From assembly GCA_017445405.1 (NCBI GenBank), contig JAFSUD010000042.1, positions 1-64,000 of the forward strand: a stretch of DNA of 64,000 bases, in the 5' to 3' direction. This DNA is from Synergistaceae bacterium (GTDB taxonomy: Bacteria > Synergistota > Synergistia > Synergistales > Aminobacteriaceae). Shown one piece after another: positions 1-10,468 of the stretch; the first letter of the stretch is position 1; every line of letters begins with the position of its first letter. Below the pieces are notes generated by a model that was not told where the DNA came from, made no database searches, and was given only the letters and a program-made list of their open reading frames with translations. Both the position numbers and the translations under genes were made by a program.

Positions 1-16
1 AGTCTTATGCTTCACG

Positions 17-724
17 CTAGGCTGTCTCCTTCATCGCAGTGTAAGCTAACTCTGCAGCCTCAAGATTCATGTTGCACCCTAACCTATAGAACTTCACGAT
101 CTGCCCGAGCCTGTCTATAAGCTCAAGCGTCCGTGTAAATGCTGCTCTGTCTCCCGGCCTGTAGGTCTGCCGGAAAATCTCGGCGTATGCCTCCCTCGCA
201 GTTATCACGGCAATATGATTCTCCTCTGACCTCCCGAGAATACATATCGCCTTCAGCGGAACAGCTATATTTGTGCCGAGCCTCTCCTTGCCGCAGAAAG
301 GTGTCCCGAAGACTACTGCCTCATCATCAATGTGAATTAACGGCTTATCGTCATTGACCATGACCACTCGTCCGCCCAAGAGTTCCCGCCAGAGTCCCGC
401 GTGCGTAGATTTTCCCGTCCCGCTCGGGGCAGTGAACATGTAAGCCTCTCCGTCAACACTTAGTGCCGAGCCGTGAATAAGTATCGTGCTGAAGAACGGC
501 ATACGTTCAGCTATTTTCCTGTGCACTGCGGAAATTTCCAGCCATGAGTCGGAGTAACCCTCGCTTCCTGATTTTGTGCGCTCGTAATCTATATCGCTCT
601 GAGTTATGCTGACTGTGAAATCAGGCTCTTTATCTGTCCTGTAAGCAGCACAGTACTTGTGAACTTCAGGATAAAGCGAATCAACTGCAATATTCTTGTG
701 CGCAAAAGTGTATGTGTAAATCAT
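17..724 (-). CDS. HprK-like P-loop kinase domain protein
   Basis: A 235-residue protein resembling the C-terminal catalytic half of HPr kinase/phosphorylase. A Walker A loop (APSGTGKST) lies near residue 98 and is followed by a VNDDKPL stretch that fits the acidic metal-binding segment of this fold. The N-terminal HprK domain is absent, as in the many short HprK-like proteins whose substrate is unknown, so a role in carbon control cannot be assumed. The start ATG has no clear Shine-Dalgarno sequence. A TATAAT on the minus strand (733-738) ends only 8 nt before it, so the mRNA could be nearly leaderless. It is divergent from ilvC and its downstream neighbour is outside the window. Confidence 0.7.
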   Translation of the reverse strand: MIYTYTFAHKNIAVDSLYPEVHKYCAAYRTDKEPDFTVSITQSDIDYERTKSGSEGYSDSWLEISAVHRKIAERMPFFSTILIHGSALSVDGEAYMFTAPSGTGKSTHAGLWRELLGGRVVMVNDDKPLIHIDDEAVVFGTPFCGKERLGTNIAVPLKAICILGRSEENHIAVITAREAYAEIFRQTYRPGDRAAFTRTLELIDRLGQIVKFYRLGCNMNLEAAELAYTAMKETA

Positions 725-846
725 GATGGCTGATTATAGCAGAAATCATAATAAATAATCTCACGCCCGCAAGAAAAGGCAGGGGCATAAATATTTTTTC
801 TCTGCTACAATATTGCGAATTTCCATACACAAAGGAGTATGTATTA

Positions 847-1849
<1,003 letters not shown>

Positions 1850-1866
<17 letters not shown>

Positions 1867-3517
1867 TAACATCAAGGCCGGAGTAGACCGCACCCCGAAT
1901 GTGAGTCTGCTTTACGCGCTTGGCCTAACGAAGGAAGAGATAGAGCGTCCGATAATCGGCGTTGTTAATTCCTTCAGCGAAGTAGTCCCCGGACACATGC
2001 ACCTCGACAAAATCGCTCAGGCCGTCAAGGAAGGCATATATGCTGCTGGCGGTACACCGATGATGTTCCCGGCTATTGCTGTGTGCGACGGTATCGCTAT
2101 GGGGCACGTGGGCATGAAGTACTCGCTCGTGTCGCGTGATTTGGTCGCGGACTCCACTGAGGCAATGGCGATCGCTCATCAGTTCGACGGACTCGTCATG
2201 ATCCCCAACTGCGACAAGAACGTTCCCGGCCTCCTGATGGCTGCAGCGAGACTCAACATCCCATCAATCTTCTGCGCCGGAGGGCCTATGCTTGCAGGAC
2301 ACCTCAAGGACGGAAGGCGTACATGCCTGAGCCACATGTTCGAGGCTGTGGGTGCATATCACGCTGGCAAACTTGACGAGGCAGGAGTCGAGGACTACAC
2401 GGAGAATGCGTGCCCGTCGTGCGGGTCATGCTCGGGAATGTACACTGCGAACTCGATGAACTGTCTCACCGAAGCAATAGGTATGTCGCTCAGAGGCAAC
2501 GGGACTATTCCTGCACCGTACAGCGCAAGAATCAGGCTCGCGAAGCTCACGGGCATGAAGATTGTGGAGCTGGTGAAGAAGAACATCCGGCCGAGAGACA
2601 TCATGACTGCTGAGGCCTTCAACAACGCAGAAGCTGTAGATATGGCGTTGGGCTGCTCAACTAACACGATGCTTCACCTTCCTGCAATAGCTCACGAGGC
2701 AGGAGTAACGATTGACTTATCGCACGCAAACGCAATCAGCGAACGCACGCCTAACCTCTGCCACCTTGCACCTGCAGGAGATACCTTCATGGAGGACTTG
2801 GACAGAGCGGGCGGAGTCTACGCTGTCATGAATGAGCTTGCGAAGAAGGGACTCATCAGCACATCACTTCTCACTGCGACGGGAAAGACAGTAGCCGAGA
2901 ATATTGCGGACGCTCACAACATGGACACGGACATTATCCGCCCGATAGACAACCCTTATTCGTCAACGGGAGGAATAGCTGTGCTGAAGGGCAATCTTGC
3001 TCCTGACGGGTGCGTAGTGAAAAGGTCTGCGGTTGCGCCTGAGATGATGAAGCATGAAGGCCCGGCGAGAGTGTTCGACTCTGAGGACGACGCGATAAAG
3101 ACGATCTACGCTGGAGGAATCAATCCCGGTGATGTGGTAGTGATCCGCTACGAAGGCCCGAAGGGAGGCCCGGGTATGCGCGAGATGCTGAACCCGACGA
3201 GTGCAATTTGCGGAATGGGACTCGACACGAGCGTTGCGCTGATTACCGACGGTAGATTTTCGGGAGCTACGAGGGGAGCGAGTATAGGCCATGTGAGTCC
3301 GGAGGCAGCGAGCGGAGGGAACATTGCGCTTGTGCACGAGGGAGACATTATCGCAATCGACATCAACAGCTACAGCATAACCCTTAAGGTCAGTGATGAG
3401 GAGCTGGCCAAGAGAAGAGCGACGTGGACTCCGAACGAGCCGAAGATTAAGACGGGCTACCTTGCACGTTATGCGAAACTGGTAACGAGTGCGGATAAAG
3501 GAGCAATTCTGGAGTAA
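1850..3517 (+). CDS. ilvD: dihydroxy-acid dehydratase
   Basis: 555 residues, full length for IlvD. It dehydrates dihydroxy-isovalerate and dihydroxy-methylvalerate to the 2-keto acids, directly after IlvC. Iron-sulfur ligand motifs are visible: CDKNVPG near residue 122 and [17 protein letters not shown] near 190; the C-terminal TDGRFSG block is also present. The ATG lies inside the end of ilvC in another frame. The N-terminus ([13 protein letters not shown]) aligns with the usual IlvD start, supporting this choice. A strong hairpin terminator follows 8 nt after the stop. Confidence 0.97.
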
Positions 3518-3524
3518 TAATAAT

Positions 3525-3557
3525 CCCCCGGTCGTGATGGACGGGGGAATTTTTCTT
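3525..3557 (+). terminator. Rho-independent terminator of ilvCD
   Basis: A CCCCC..GTC / GAC-GGGGG hairpin followed by AATTTTTCTTT, just after the ilvD stop. The convergent gene ends at 3557, so the hairpin may serve both strands. Confidence 0.85.
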
Positions 3558-4290
3558 TACTGCTTCTTCTTGTCAGAGAGTGCCTTTTCCCACAGACTGC
3601 GCATCACAAAAATTGAGTTCAGGTGATTGTCTATGAGCATCATGTAACCTAACGGCTCAAGTATTCCGCATATTGCTGGAATGTGATGTGTCTTCAGGCC
3701 GTAATCCCACGTCTCAGTGCATATTACTTTAGGGAGCGACGGGCATTCTTTGAGGCTTCCGAGTATTATTTCGTCGAGTCCTTCTGTGTCAAGGGACATG
3801 AAGTCAGGGAAGACTCCTCCGCAGTATTCATTGATAACATTACTTAGCGTATCAATCTGCACCTGAATAACATTAACTATCTTGTGCCCATATTTGCTGC
3901 AGCATTCATCAGCAGCAGTTTTGGAAAATGTGCTCAGTGCAGCAGCATCCATGACGTAAAAGGGCATTGTTCCCTTTGCTGTACCGATGCCTGTCATAAT
4001 GTTTATGTCGTCTTTGCGGACTTGGGCTATCTTCTTGAACAGCACAGGATTCGGCTCTATGTTTATTCCGCGCGAACCACGCTTGTAAAAGAGTGCCGTG
4101 TTGCTTATGAGAAAAGGATGATGCGCCCCGACATCTATGTATGACGGTGAAGCAATGTCCATGCAGTCAAATATTGCGCGTACAATAGGTCTTCGCCTTG
4201 CTGGGCAAAAGTGCCTCTGTAGATACCGTATGTTTGGCTGCGCATTATGCGGCTCTTGATGAAGCCGGGTATCAGCTTTGAGAGTTTCAT
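3557..4290 (-). pseudogene. FkbM-family methyltransferase, frameshifted
   Basis: The intact downstream part (4162-3557, 201 residues) is an FkbM-type SAM-dependent methyltransferase: YIDVGAHHP binding loop, INIEPNP, and DFMSLDTEG near residue 120. Such enzymes usually O-methylate sugars of surface polysaccharides. The family normally has about 30-40 more residues before YIDVGA with a QxGED motif. Those residues are present in another frame: an ATG at 4290 begins MKLSKLIPGF and reaches FAQQGEDL before running out of frame near 4186-4190, while the main frame reads IVRAIFDC directly before MDIAS. One base added there would restore a normal gene. So it is a recent frameshift, a sequencing error, or recoding. 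The consensus promoter at 4469-4497 drives it, and an epimerase of nucleotide sugars lies upstream. Confidence 0.65.
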
Positions 4291-4468
4291 TGATTGGATG
4301 TCTTCCTTTCGCTGGAGATGCTATGAAACAAGACGCGCAAAAAATGCTCCGCCGGGAATTTATCAGCAGAGCATAAATATACGTGTTTGTTCTTAGTTGT
4401 TGGGATTAATAGCTGTGAATTAGTTCTAGAAGTTACGAGACATGAATAGCCGTGATGCGTGATGCGCA

Positions 4469-4497
4469 AGTATACACATTAATAGCTATCATGTCAA
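4469..4497 (-). promoter_or_regulatory. strong sigma70-type promoter for the FkbM gene
   Basis: On the minus strand TTGACA (4497-4492), a 17-bp spacer, then TATACT (4474-4469). The expected start near 4462 leaves about 170 nt of leader before the FkbM ATG at 4290. Nothing else is recognised in the 4291-4522 gap. Confidence 0.75.
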
Positions 4498-4522
4498 ATT
4501 GCCTCCTAATAAAGTTTTTGTT

Positions 4523-5542
4523 TCAGATTACGGAATTATAATACACTGCGTACCACTCCGCAAACTTCCTCAAGCCTTCACGAATATCTATCTTCGGCGT
4601 GAATCCGAAGTCCCTCTCAAGCGCAGACGAATCCGCAAACGTTACCGGCACATCTCCCGGCTGCATAGGCACAAGCTCGCGATGCCCCTCGAAATCATAA
4701 TCTCCCGGCAGCACTCCAGCCCTCACTAATTCTCCCTGCAGCACTCCAATGAACTCCAGCAGATTCTCCGGCCTCCCTCCGCCTATGTTGTACACGCTGA
4801 ATTTTTCCGGTGCTCCCTGCATCACACGGAACACTCCCTCCACTATGTCATCAATGTATGTGAAATCACGCTCGCATTTGCCGTAGTTGAAGACCTGAAT
4901 CGTCCCTCCGGCCTTCAGCGTGTCCGCAAACTTGAAGTACGCCATATCAGGCCTTCCCGCAGGGCCGTACACCGTGAAGAACCTCAATCCAGTAGCAGGT
5001 ATCCCGTAAAGATGAGAATACGAGTGCGCAAGAAGTTCATTGCTCTTCTTTGTGGCAGCGTAAAGCGAGACGGGAGAGTCCGTCTTGTCCTCAGTGCTGA
5101 ATGGAATCTTTGTGCTGCCTCCGTACACAGAACTAGACGACGCAAACACTAAGTGCTTCAGGTTACCGCAGTGCCTGCACGCCTCAAGAATATTGTAGAA
5201 GCCGATAATGTTTGACTGAATGTACGCATCAGGATTGACAATCGAATACCTTACTCCTGCCTGAGCTGCCAGGTTCACAACGATTGAAGGATTATATTTC
5301 CCGAAAATTCCCCTCACTGTCTCCGCATTGCTGATGTCCCCGTGAATGAACGTGAAGTTATCTCTGGCCTCTAAGCCCCTGAGCCTGTGCGTTTTCAAGT
5401 CAACGCTGTAGTAATCGTTCATGTTGTCGATGCCGATGACTCTGCACCCAGAATCAAGAAGCCTGTGCGATAATGCTGCTCCTATAAATCCTGCTGATCC
5501 TGTAACGAGAATATTGCCTGAAAGTAAATCTACATTGTGCAA
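4523..5542 (-). CDS. UDP-glucuronate 4-epimerase-type NAD-dependent epimerase
   Basis: 339-residue short-chain dehydrogenase/epimerase. It has the nucleotide-binding GSAGFIGAALS near residue 15, the SSSSVYGG catalytic Ser region near 135 and the YAATKKSNE catalytic Tyr-Lys near 155. The N-terminal DNMNDYYSVDLKTHRL stretch is typical of the UDP-glucuronate 4-epimerase/CapI group, which supplies galacturonate for surface polysaccharide. The start is TTG with AGGAG about 11 nt upstream. It shares a divergent promoter region with rpmB. The substrate is inferred from family resemblance only; a related hexuronate or GlcNAc epimerase is possible. Confidence 0.85.
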   Translation of the reverse strand: MHNVDLLSGNILVTGSAGFIGAALSHRLLDSGCRVIGIDNMNDYYSVDLKTHRLRGLEARDNFTFIHGDISNAETVRGIFGKYNPSIVVNLAAQAGVRYSIVNPDAYIQSNIIGFYNILEACRHCGNLKHLVFASSSSVYGGSTKIPFSTEDKTDSPVSLYAATKKSNELLAHSYSHLYGIPATGLRFFTVYGPAGRPDMAYFKFADTLKAGGTIQVFNYGKCERDFTYIDDIVEGVFRVMQGAPEKFSVYNIGGGRPENLLEFIGVLQGELVRAGVLPGDYDFEGHRELVPMQPGDVPVTFADSSALERDFGFTPKIDIREGLRKFAEWYAVYYNSVI

Positions 5543-5627
5543 AATATGTTCGCTCCTGCTGTGAAAAGATAGTGTAATGCTATAATACCATCATAATTTC
5601 AACACACACAACGGAGGATATATTATT

Positions 5628-5831
5628 ATGGCTAAATTTTGTGAATGCTGCGGGCGCGGGCCTGTAGCCGGAAATGCAGTGAGCCACTCAAACCGTCATA
5701 CACGCAGACGCTGGAACATCAACCTTCAGAGCGTAAGAGTAGATGCCGGAGACGGCACGACAATGAAGGTAAGAGTGTGCACCAAGTGCCTGAAGTCCGG
5801 CTATGTGAAGCGTGCAGTAAATGCGAATTAA
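5628..5831 (+). CDS. rpmB: 50S ribosomal protein L28
   Basis: 67 residues. It has the L28 pattern with N-terminal CECCGRGP, SHSNRHTRRRW, and a C-terminal CTKC pair. The four cysteines make this the zinc-binding form. The ATG is preceded by CGGAGG and a TATAAT at 5581-5586. Its end overlaps the pepA start by 11 bp. Confidence 0.97.
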   Translation: MAKFCECCGRGPVAGNAVSHSNRHTRRRWNINLQSVRVDAGDGTTMKVRVCTKCLKSGYVKRAVNAN

Positions 5832-7254
5832 TCACTGGAACAATCAGCCCGTAGATTCTGCGATAGTTCTTCTCACTGAGGAGGACTCGCAGAATCTTTC
5901 CCGCCTCTCACTTCCTGAACAGCTCACGGAAATTATCCCTTCTCTCGTCGCGCGCAAAGACTTCACAGGCAAGAAGGGCAGCCTCTTACGCGTCCCTATG
6001 GCTGAAGGAACGCTCTACCTCTCCGGACTCGGCAAGGCGGCCAAGTGCACCGTGAACGTCGTGCGTGATGCTCTCGCTGAAGGACTCCGCTCTGCAGGCA
6101 AGAACCGCGCGAAGAGTGCGTATGTTCCGTTAGCGCACATCGCGTGTGAGGGCCTTGATGTTGCTTTAGGAGAAGCTGCGGGACTCTGTGATTACGTGTT
6201 CGACAAGTACAAGACGAAGGACGAAGATTACACACCTTTTGCGCTTGATGAGATATTCACGGATATTGAGGGCGATTTTGCGAGGGGACTCGTGTATGCA
6301 GAGTGCCAGAAGTTCTCGCGTAACTTGGCCAATGAGCCGGGCTGCGCAATCTACCCTGAGATTCTCGCGAAGAAGGCACAGGCTGTTGCTGAAGAATCCG
6401 GACTCGTCTGTGAAGTCTGGGACGAGGAGAAGCTCAAGGCCGAGAAGATGGGAGCACTCCTAGCGGTCGGGAGCGGCTCGAAGAATCCTCCCCACCTGAT
6501 TCACCTGACCTACAAGCCAGCGAACCCAAAGAAGAAGGTTGCGTTTGTCGGCAAGGGGATAACGTTCGACAGCGGCGGACTCGATCTCAAGCCCGATAAC
6601 TTCATGCTCACAATGAAGGGAGACAAGACCGGAGCGTGCAATGTCCTAGCAATCATGAAGGGAGTAGCTGAACTGAAGCCTGACGTTGAGGTTCACGGTT
6701 TCATGACGTGTGCGGAGAACATGCCTTCAGGGAGTGCCTACAAGCCCGACGACATAATCACTGCACGGAACGGCAAGACCATAGAGATTAACAACACCGA
6801 CGCTGAAGGGAGGCTCGTGCTCTCGGATGCTCTGTGCGTTGCGAGTGAACTTAAGCCTGACGTGATTATCGACATGGCAACGCTGACAGGTGCGTGCATG
6901 GTTGCGCTGGGTAAGTGGCGTGCGGGACTCTTCTCGAACGATGACGGGCTGGCGGGTAAGCTGCTTGCTGTGTCTGAGGGAAGGGGCGAGTCGTTCTGGA
7001 GGATGCCTCTTGAGGATGAGCACATCGCTGAGTCTCTGAAGTCGCCGTATGCTGACCTGGTGAACTGCGGGGAACGTTACGGCGGAGCGATATTTGCTGC
7101 GCTGTTCCTGAAGGAGTTTGTGAGTGAGGGCATTGCTTGGGCGCACATGGACATTGCAGGAGTGGATCACTACGACAAGGAGTCCGGAGTGTACGCTAAA
7201 GGGATGAGTGCGTTCGGAGTGAGGACGTGCTTAGAGTATGTTATGGAGGCGTGA
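5821..7254 (+). CDS. pepA: leucyl aminopeptidase (M17)
   Basis: 477 residues, full length for cytosolic M17 leucine aminopeptidase, a two-metal hexameric enzyme that removes N-terminal residues. The catalytic half holds GKGITFDSGGLDLKP near residue 245, and the family signature NTDAEGRLVL near 325 contains metal ligands and the catalytic Arg. The start overlaps rpmB by 11 bp, so translation is coupled. This pairing with L28 is unusual and may simply use the strong ribosomal promoter. It fits an organism living on peptides and amino acids. Confidence 0.96.
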   Translation: MRINHWNNQPVDSAIVLLTEEDSQNLSRLSLPEQLTEIIPSLVARKDFTGKKGSLLRVPMAEGTLYLSGLGKAAKCTVNVVRDALAEGLRSAGKNRAKSAYVPLAHIACEGLDVALGEAAGLCDYVFDKYKTKDEDYTPFALDEIFTDIEGDFARGLVYAECQKFSRNLANEPGCAIYPEILAKKAQAVAEESGLVCEVWDEEKLKAEKMGALLAVGSGSKNPPHLIHLTYKPANPKKKVAFVGKGITFDSGGLDLKPDNFMLTMKGDKTGACNVLAIMKGVAELKPDVEVHGFMTCAENMPSGSAYKPDDIITARNGKTIEINNTDAEGRLVLSDALCVASELKPDVIIDMATLTGACMVALGKWRAGLFSNDDGLAGKLLAVSEGRGESFWRMPLEDEHIAESLKSPYADLVNCGERYGGAIFAALFLKEFVSEGIAWAHMDIAGVDHYDKESGVYAKGMSAFGVRTCLEYVMEA

Positions 7255-7279
7255 ATTATGTGTATTAACAAGAGATTAG

Positions 7280-7289
7280 CCCCCCCCCC
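7280..7289. repeat. poly-C tract (10 nt) upstream of the first licD
   Basis: Ten consecutive C residues 26 bp after the pepA stop. The following bases (AGTAAATTACGCA) resemble those after the poly-C before the second licD, so the whole leader is duplicated. Confidence 0.9.
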
Positions 7290-7335
7290 AATCCAGTAAA
7301 TTACGCAGAATAGGATACGTATATAGTGCAGTTTG

Positions 7336-7386
7336 CCGTGAAGGTTTGGCAGCATCTGGAAACTGTGAAACCCTCGCGGTTTTTTG
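7336..7386 (+). terminator. hairpin terminator or attenuator before the first licD
   Basis: CCGTGAAGGTTT pairs with AAACCCTCGCGG (two G-U pairs) and is followed by TTTTTTGTG. It ends pepA transcription. Because it ends about 20 nt before the licD start and recurs before the second licD, it could also attenuate licD. Confidence 0.75.
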
Positions 7387-7407
7387 TGCTCCCGCGGAGG
7401 TCCCGGC

Positions 7408-8370
7408 ATGAACATCAAGCTGGATATTCCCGAGAGCTTTTACGCCGGAGAAGAAAGATGCGGCTACTATGTATCTCCTGAAATGAAGAAAGTCTGGGCT
7501 GTCGAGCTTGACATGATTGCTGAATTTGCACGTATCTGCGATAAATACAGCCTGAGGTGGTGGGTAGAGGGAGGGACGCTTCTTGGAGCTGCAAGACACA
7601 AGGGCTTTATTCCTTGGGATGACGACGTAGATATTGTAATGATGCGCAAGGACTACGAGAAACTGTGTGAAATTTCGGGCAGCGAGTTTCAGCATCCTTA
7701 TCATTTGAGGAGTCCTTACAACGACAAGGAAAGGATACAAGAATTCGCCAAGCTGCACAATGAAGATACAACTATGATTGACGGAATCTCATCTGCTGCA
7801 CTGTTCAGGAACGGCAGGAAATTCGGCTACAGTCAGGGAATATGGATAGATATTTTCCCCCTATATGATATTCCTGATAACGATGAGGAATTTATGCCGG
7901 TACTTCGGAAGGCTAGACGTTACAAGGAAACAGCCGGTCTTCTCTATACAATTGCATTTGCCTACACTCCCGCATCAACTAAATGGAAGCGGCCCTTCAA
8001 GGCAGCATTGCACTTCATGTCCGGATTTGCAGATATAGGTGCGCGGTACATGATGAAATGCTTTGCGAAGTACTTTGAGACAATCAATCTGCTGAATAGT
8101 CCTGACAGCAAGTATGTGGCTAATATATCGCCGACTACTTCACATGACTTTTGGAAAAAGTTTCGTGTGCCGCGTTCATTCTTTGATGAGACAGTCTATA
8201 TGACGTTCGAGATGCTGACAGTTCCCGCGCCTTCGTGTTATGAGACTATACTCACTCAGTACTACGGAGAATGGCAGAAGTATGTGATAGGGCATTTACA
8301 CAGCACATTCTATGACACTGAACGCTCCTATAAGTATTACATCGAACATGGTCTTCCTGAGGGCGTGTGA
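7408..8370 (+). CDS. LicD family phosphotransferase (first paralogue)
   Basis: 320 residues. The LicD core is clear: WWVEGGTLLGAARHKGF near residue 50, then PWDDDVDIVMMR with the acidic metal-binding cluster of this nucleotidyltransferase-like fold. LicD proteins attach phosphocholine or a related phospho-group to cell-surface glycans. The ATG at 7408 follows CGGAGG. The second licD at 9497 is a clear paralogue (same PESFY start, ERSYKYYIE end). No licA/B/C choline genes are in the window, so the transferred group is unknown. Confidence 0.88.
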   Translation: MNIKLDIPESFYAGEERCGYYVSPEMKKVWAVELDMIAEFARICDKYSLRWWVEGGTLLGAARHKGFIPWDDDVDIVMMRKDYEKLCEISGSEFQHPYHLRSPYNDKERIQEFAKLHNEDTTMIDGISSAALFRNGRKFGYSQGIWIDIFPLYDIPDNDEEFMPVLRKARRYKETAGLLYTIAFAYTPASTKWKRPFKAALHFMSGFADIGARYMMKCFAKYFETINLLNSPDSKYVANISPTTSHDFWKKFRVPRSFFDETVYMTFEMLTVPAPSCYETILTQYYGEWQKYVIGHLHSTFYDTERSYKYYIEHGLPEGV

Positions 8371-8416
8371 TATAATCGCGGGCATATTCCATTAAATCAC
8401 AAGGAGTTACCAGATA

Positions 8417-9364
8417 TTGAGCAACGTGAATTTACGCAAGGCTGCAGTAATCGGATGCGGTTTCGTCGGGAGCGCAAGTGCCTTCGCCCTCATGCAGAGC
8501 GGACTCTTCTCGGAGATGGTCCTCGTCGACGTTGACCATGAACGCGCAGAAGGCGAGGCTCTCGACATCGGGCACGGAATGCCTCTCGCCCGTCCCATGC
8601 AGATATACGCAGGAGACTACGACGACGCAGCAGACGCAGCAATAATTATCGTTACCGCTGGCGCAAACCAGAAGCCCGGAGAGACGAGATTAGACCTCGT
8701 CAAGAAGAATGTAGACATCTTCAAGTCCATCATGCCCGAGTTTGCAAAACGCAGCTGCAAGGGCGTGATGCTCGTAGTCGCGAATCCTGTAGACATTCTC
8801 ACTTACGTTGCGGCCAAGTACTCAGGCCTCCCGGTGAACAGAGTGATCGGCTCGGGCACAGTCTTAGACACTGCACGCCTAAAGTATCTGCTCAGTGAAC
8901 ATTTGGGCGTTGACAGCAGGAGCATTCACGCCTACATCATAGGCGAACACGGAGACTCGGAATTTGCTGCGTGGTCGAGCGCGAATGTGTCAGGTGTTCC
9001 TCTGTATGACTTCTGCAAGATGAGGGGGCACACGCATTTTCAGGAGGCCTCGCAGGAGATAGAGGACAGCGTTAGGAACAGTGCCTACGAGATAATCAAG
9101 CGCAAGCACGCGACGTATTACGGTATCGCAATGGCAGTGAAGAGGATATGTGAAGCAGTTATCCGCGACGAAAAATCTGTGCTGGCTGTGTCGAGCATGA
9201 TGAAGGACGTGTACGGCGTTGAGGATGTTGCGCTGAGTATGCCTGCGATTGTCGGCAAAGACGGAATCGAGACTCTGATTCCTGTGAGGCTTGACGTGAG
9301 CGAACAGAGGAAGCTGCGCGAAAGTGCATCAGTCTTGAAGGAGGTTATCAATGAAGTATTGTAG
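8417..9364 (+). CDS. ldh: L-lactate dehydrogenase
   Basis: 315 residues of the LDH/MDH family. The N-terminal NAD loop is GCGFVGSASA. The loop TAGANQKPGETR carries Gln at the specificity position, which indicates lactate rather than malate. IGEHGDSE holds the catalytic His. It interconverts pyruvate and lactate in the cytosol during fermentation. The start is TTG with AAGGAG 10 nt upstream. A TATAAT lies at 8371-8376, so it can be transcribed apart from licD. It sits between two licD paralogues, perhaps because a licD plus leader was duplicated around it. Confidence 0.93.
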   Translation: MSNVNLRKAAVIGCGFVGSASAFALMQSGLFSEMVLVDVDHERAEGEALDIGHGMPLARPMQIYAGDYDDAADAAIIIVTAGANQKPGETRLDLVKKNVDIFKSIMPEFAKRSCKGVMLVVANPVDILTYVAAKYSGLPVNRVIGSGTVLDTARLKYLLSEHLGVDSRSIHAYIIGEHGDSEFAAWSSANVSGVPLYDFCKMRGHTHFQEASQEIEDSVRNSAYEIIKRKHATYYGIAMAVKRICEAVIRDEKSVLAVSSMMKDVYGVEDVALSMPAIVGKDGIETLIPVRLDVSEQRKLRESASVLKEVINEVL

Positions 9365-9377
9365 CTACGCATTTTTA

Positions 9378-9388
9378 CCCCCCCCCCC
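9378..9388. repeat. poly-C tract (11 nt) upstream of the second licD
   Basis: Eleven C residues 13 bp after the ldh stop, in the same position relative to the hairpin and licD start as the 10-nt tract at 7280. Confidence 0.9.
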
Positions 9389-9424
9389 AGTAAGTAATTT
9401 ACGCAATAAATTAGAGACTAACAG

Positions 9425-9474
9425 CCGTGAAAGTATGGCAGTCTTTATTGACTGTGATGCCTTCGCGGTTTTTT
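9425..9474 (+). terminator. hairpin terminator or attenuator before the second licD
   Basis: CCGTGAA..G pairs with C..TTCGCGG around an inner GCAGTC/GACTGT stem, followed by TTTTTTG. It is equivalent to the 7336 hairpin and ends about 20 nt before the licD ATG. Confidence 0.75.
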
Positions 9475-9496
9475 GTGCTCTCAAGGAGGCGGCAGC

Positions 9497-10468
9497 ATGA
9501 ATATCAGGCTGAGTATACCTGAGAGCTTTTATGACGGCGAAGAACGAAGCGGGTATTATGTTTCTCCTGATATGAAGAAAATATGGGCAGTTGAGCTTGA
9601 TCTAATTGCGGAATTTTCGCGTGTCTGTGAGAAGAATAACCTGAAGTGGTGGATAAACTACGGCACGCTTCTGGGAGCTGTGAGGCATAATGGCTTCGTT
9701 CCTTGGGATGATGATGTTGATATTGTCATGATGCGCAGTGATTTCGAGAAACTGTGCGCTCTTGCTGATGATGAGTTTAAGCAGCCGTATCATCTTCGCA
9801 ATCCGCATAATGATCCGGAAAGGCCTATGGAATATGCCAAGCTGCATAATGAAGATACTACGCTTATAGATGACTATAACTCTATAGCTATGATCAAGCA
9901 CGGACGAAAATTCACATACAGCCAAGGCATATGGATAGATATATTCCCGATGTACGGCGTTCCTGATGATGACAGAACCTGCAGGCAGATATTCAGGAAG
10001 CTCAAGCTCTACAGGAAGCTGAGTTCTCTTTGCCGCAAACTCATCGACAATTATTATCCTGCTCCAACAAAATGGAAGCGTCCGTTCAAGGCAGCACTGC
10101 ATTTTATGGCAAAAGCTATGAATCTAGGCTACGATTACCGCAAGTATTTTGCTAAGTTTATGGAGACGCTTGACCTGATGGATGATCCGAACAGCATACG
10201 TACAGCCGATTTCTGGCCGATGATAACGAGGCCTGATTTCTTGGCAAACTTTCTTCTGCCGCGCTCATTCTTCGGTGAGACAGTCTATATGACGTTCGAG
10301 ATGCTGACACTTCCTGCACCTTCATGTTATGAGGAGATGCTCACCCGCTACTACGGCGACTGGAAAAAATGTGTTATAAGGCCTCCGCATGGCATGTTCT
10401 CAGATACTGAGCGTTCGTATAAGTACTACATAGAATACGGCCTTCCGGATGAGGTTAGAATACCATAG
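9497..10468 (+). CDS. LicD family phosphotransferase (second paralogue)
   Basis: 323 residues, collinear with the 7408 paralogue: WWINYGTLLGAVRHNGF, then PWDDDVDIVMMR. The ATG follows AAGGAGG at 7-nt spacing. Its last codons and the terminator behind it are duplicated in tandem immediately downstream (10403-10662). It probably modifies the same surface glycan as the first paralogue, with a possible difference in acceptor. Confidence 0.88.
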   Translation: MNIRLSIPESFYDGEERSGYYVSPDMKKIWAVELDLIAEFSRVCEKNNLKWWINYGTLLGAVRHNGFVPWDDDVDIVMMRSDFEKLCALADDEFKQPYHLRNPHNDPERPMEYAKLHNEDTTLIDDYNSIAMIKHGRKFTYSQGIWIDIFPMYGVPDDDRTCRQIFRKLKLYRKLSSLCRKLIDNYYPAPTKWKRPFKAALHFMAKAMNLGYDYRKYFAKFMETLDLMDDPNSIRTADFWPMITRPDFLANFLLPRSFFGETVYMTFEMLTLPAPSCYEEMLTRYYGDWKKCVIRPPHGMFSDTERSYKYYIEYGLPDEVRIP

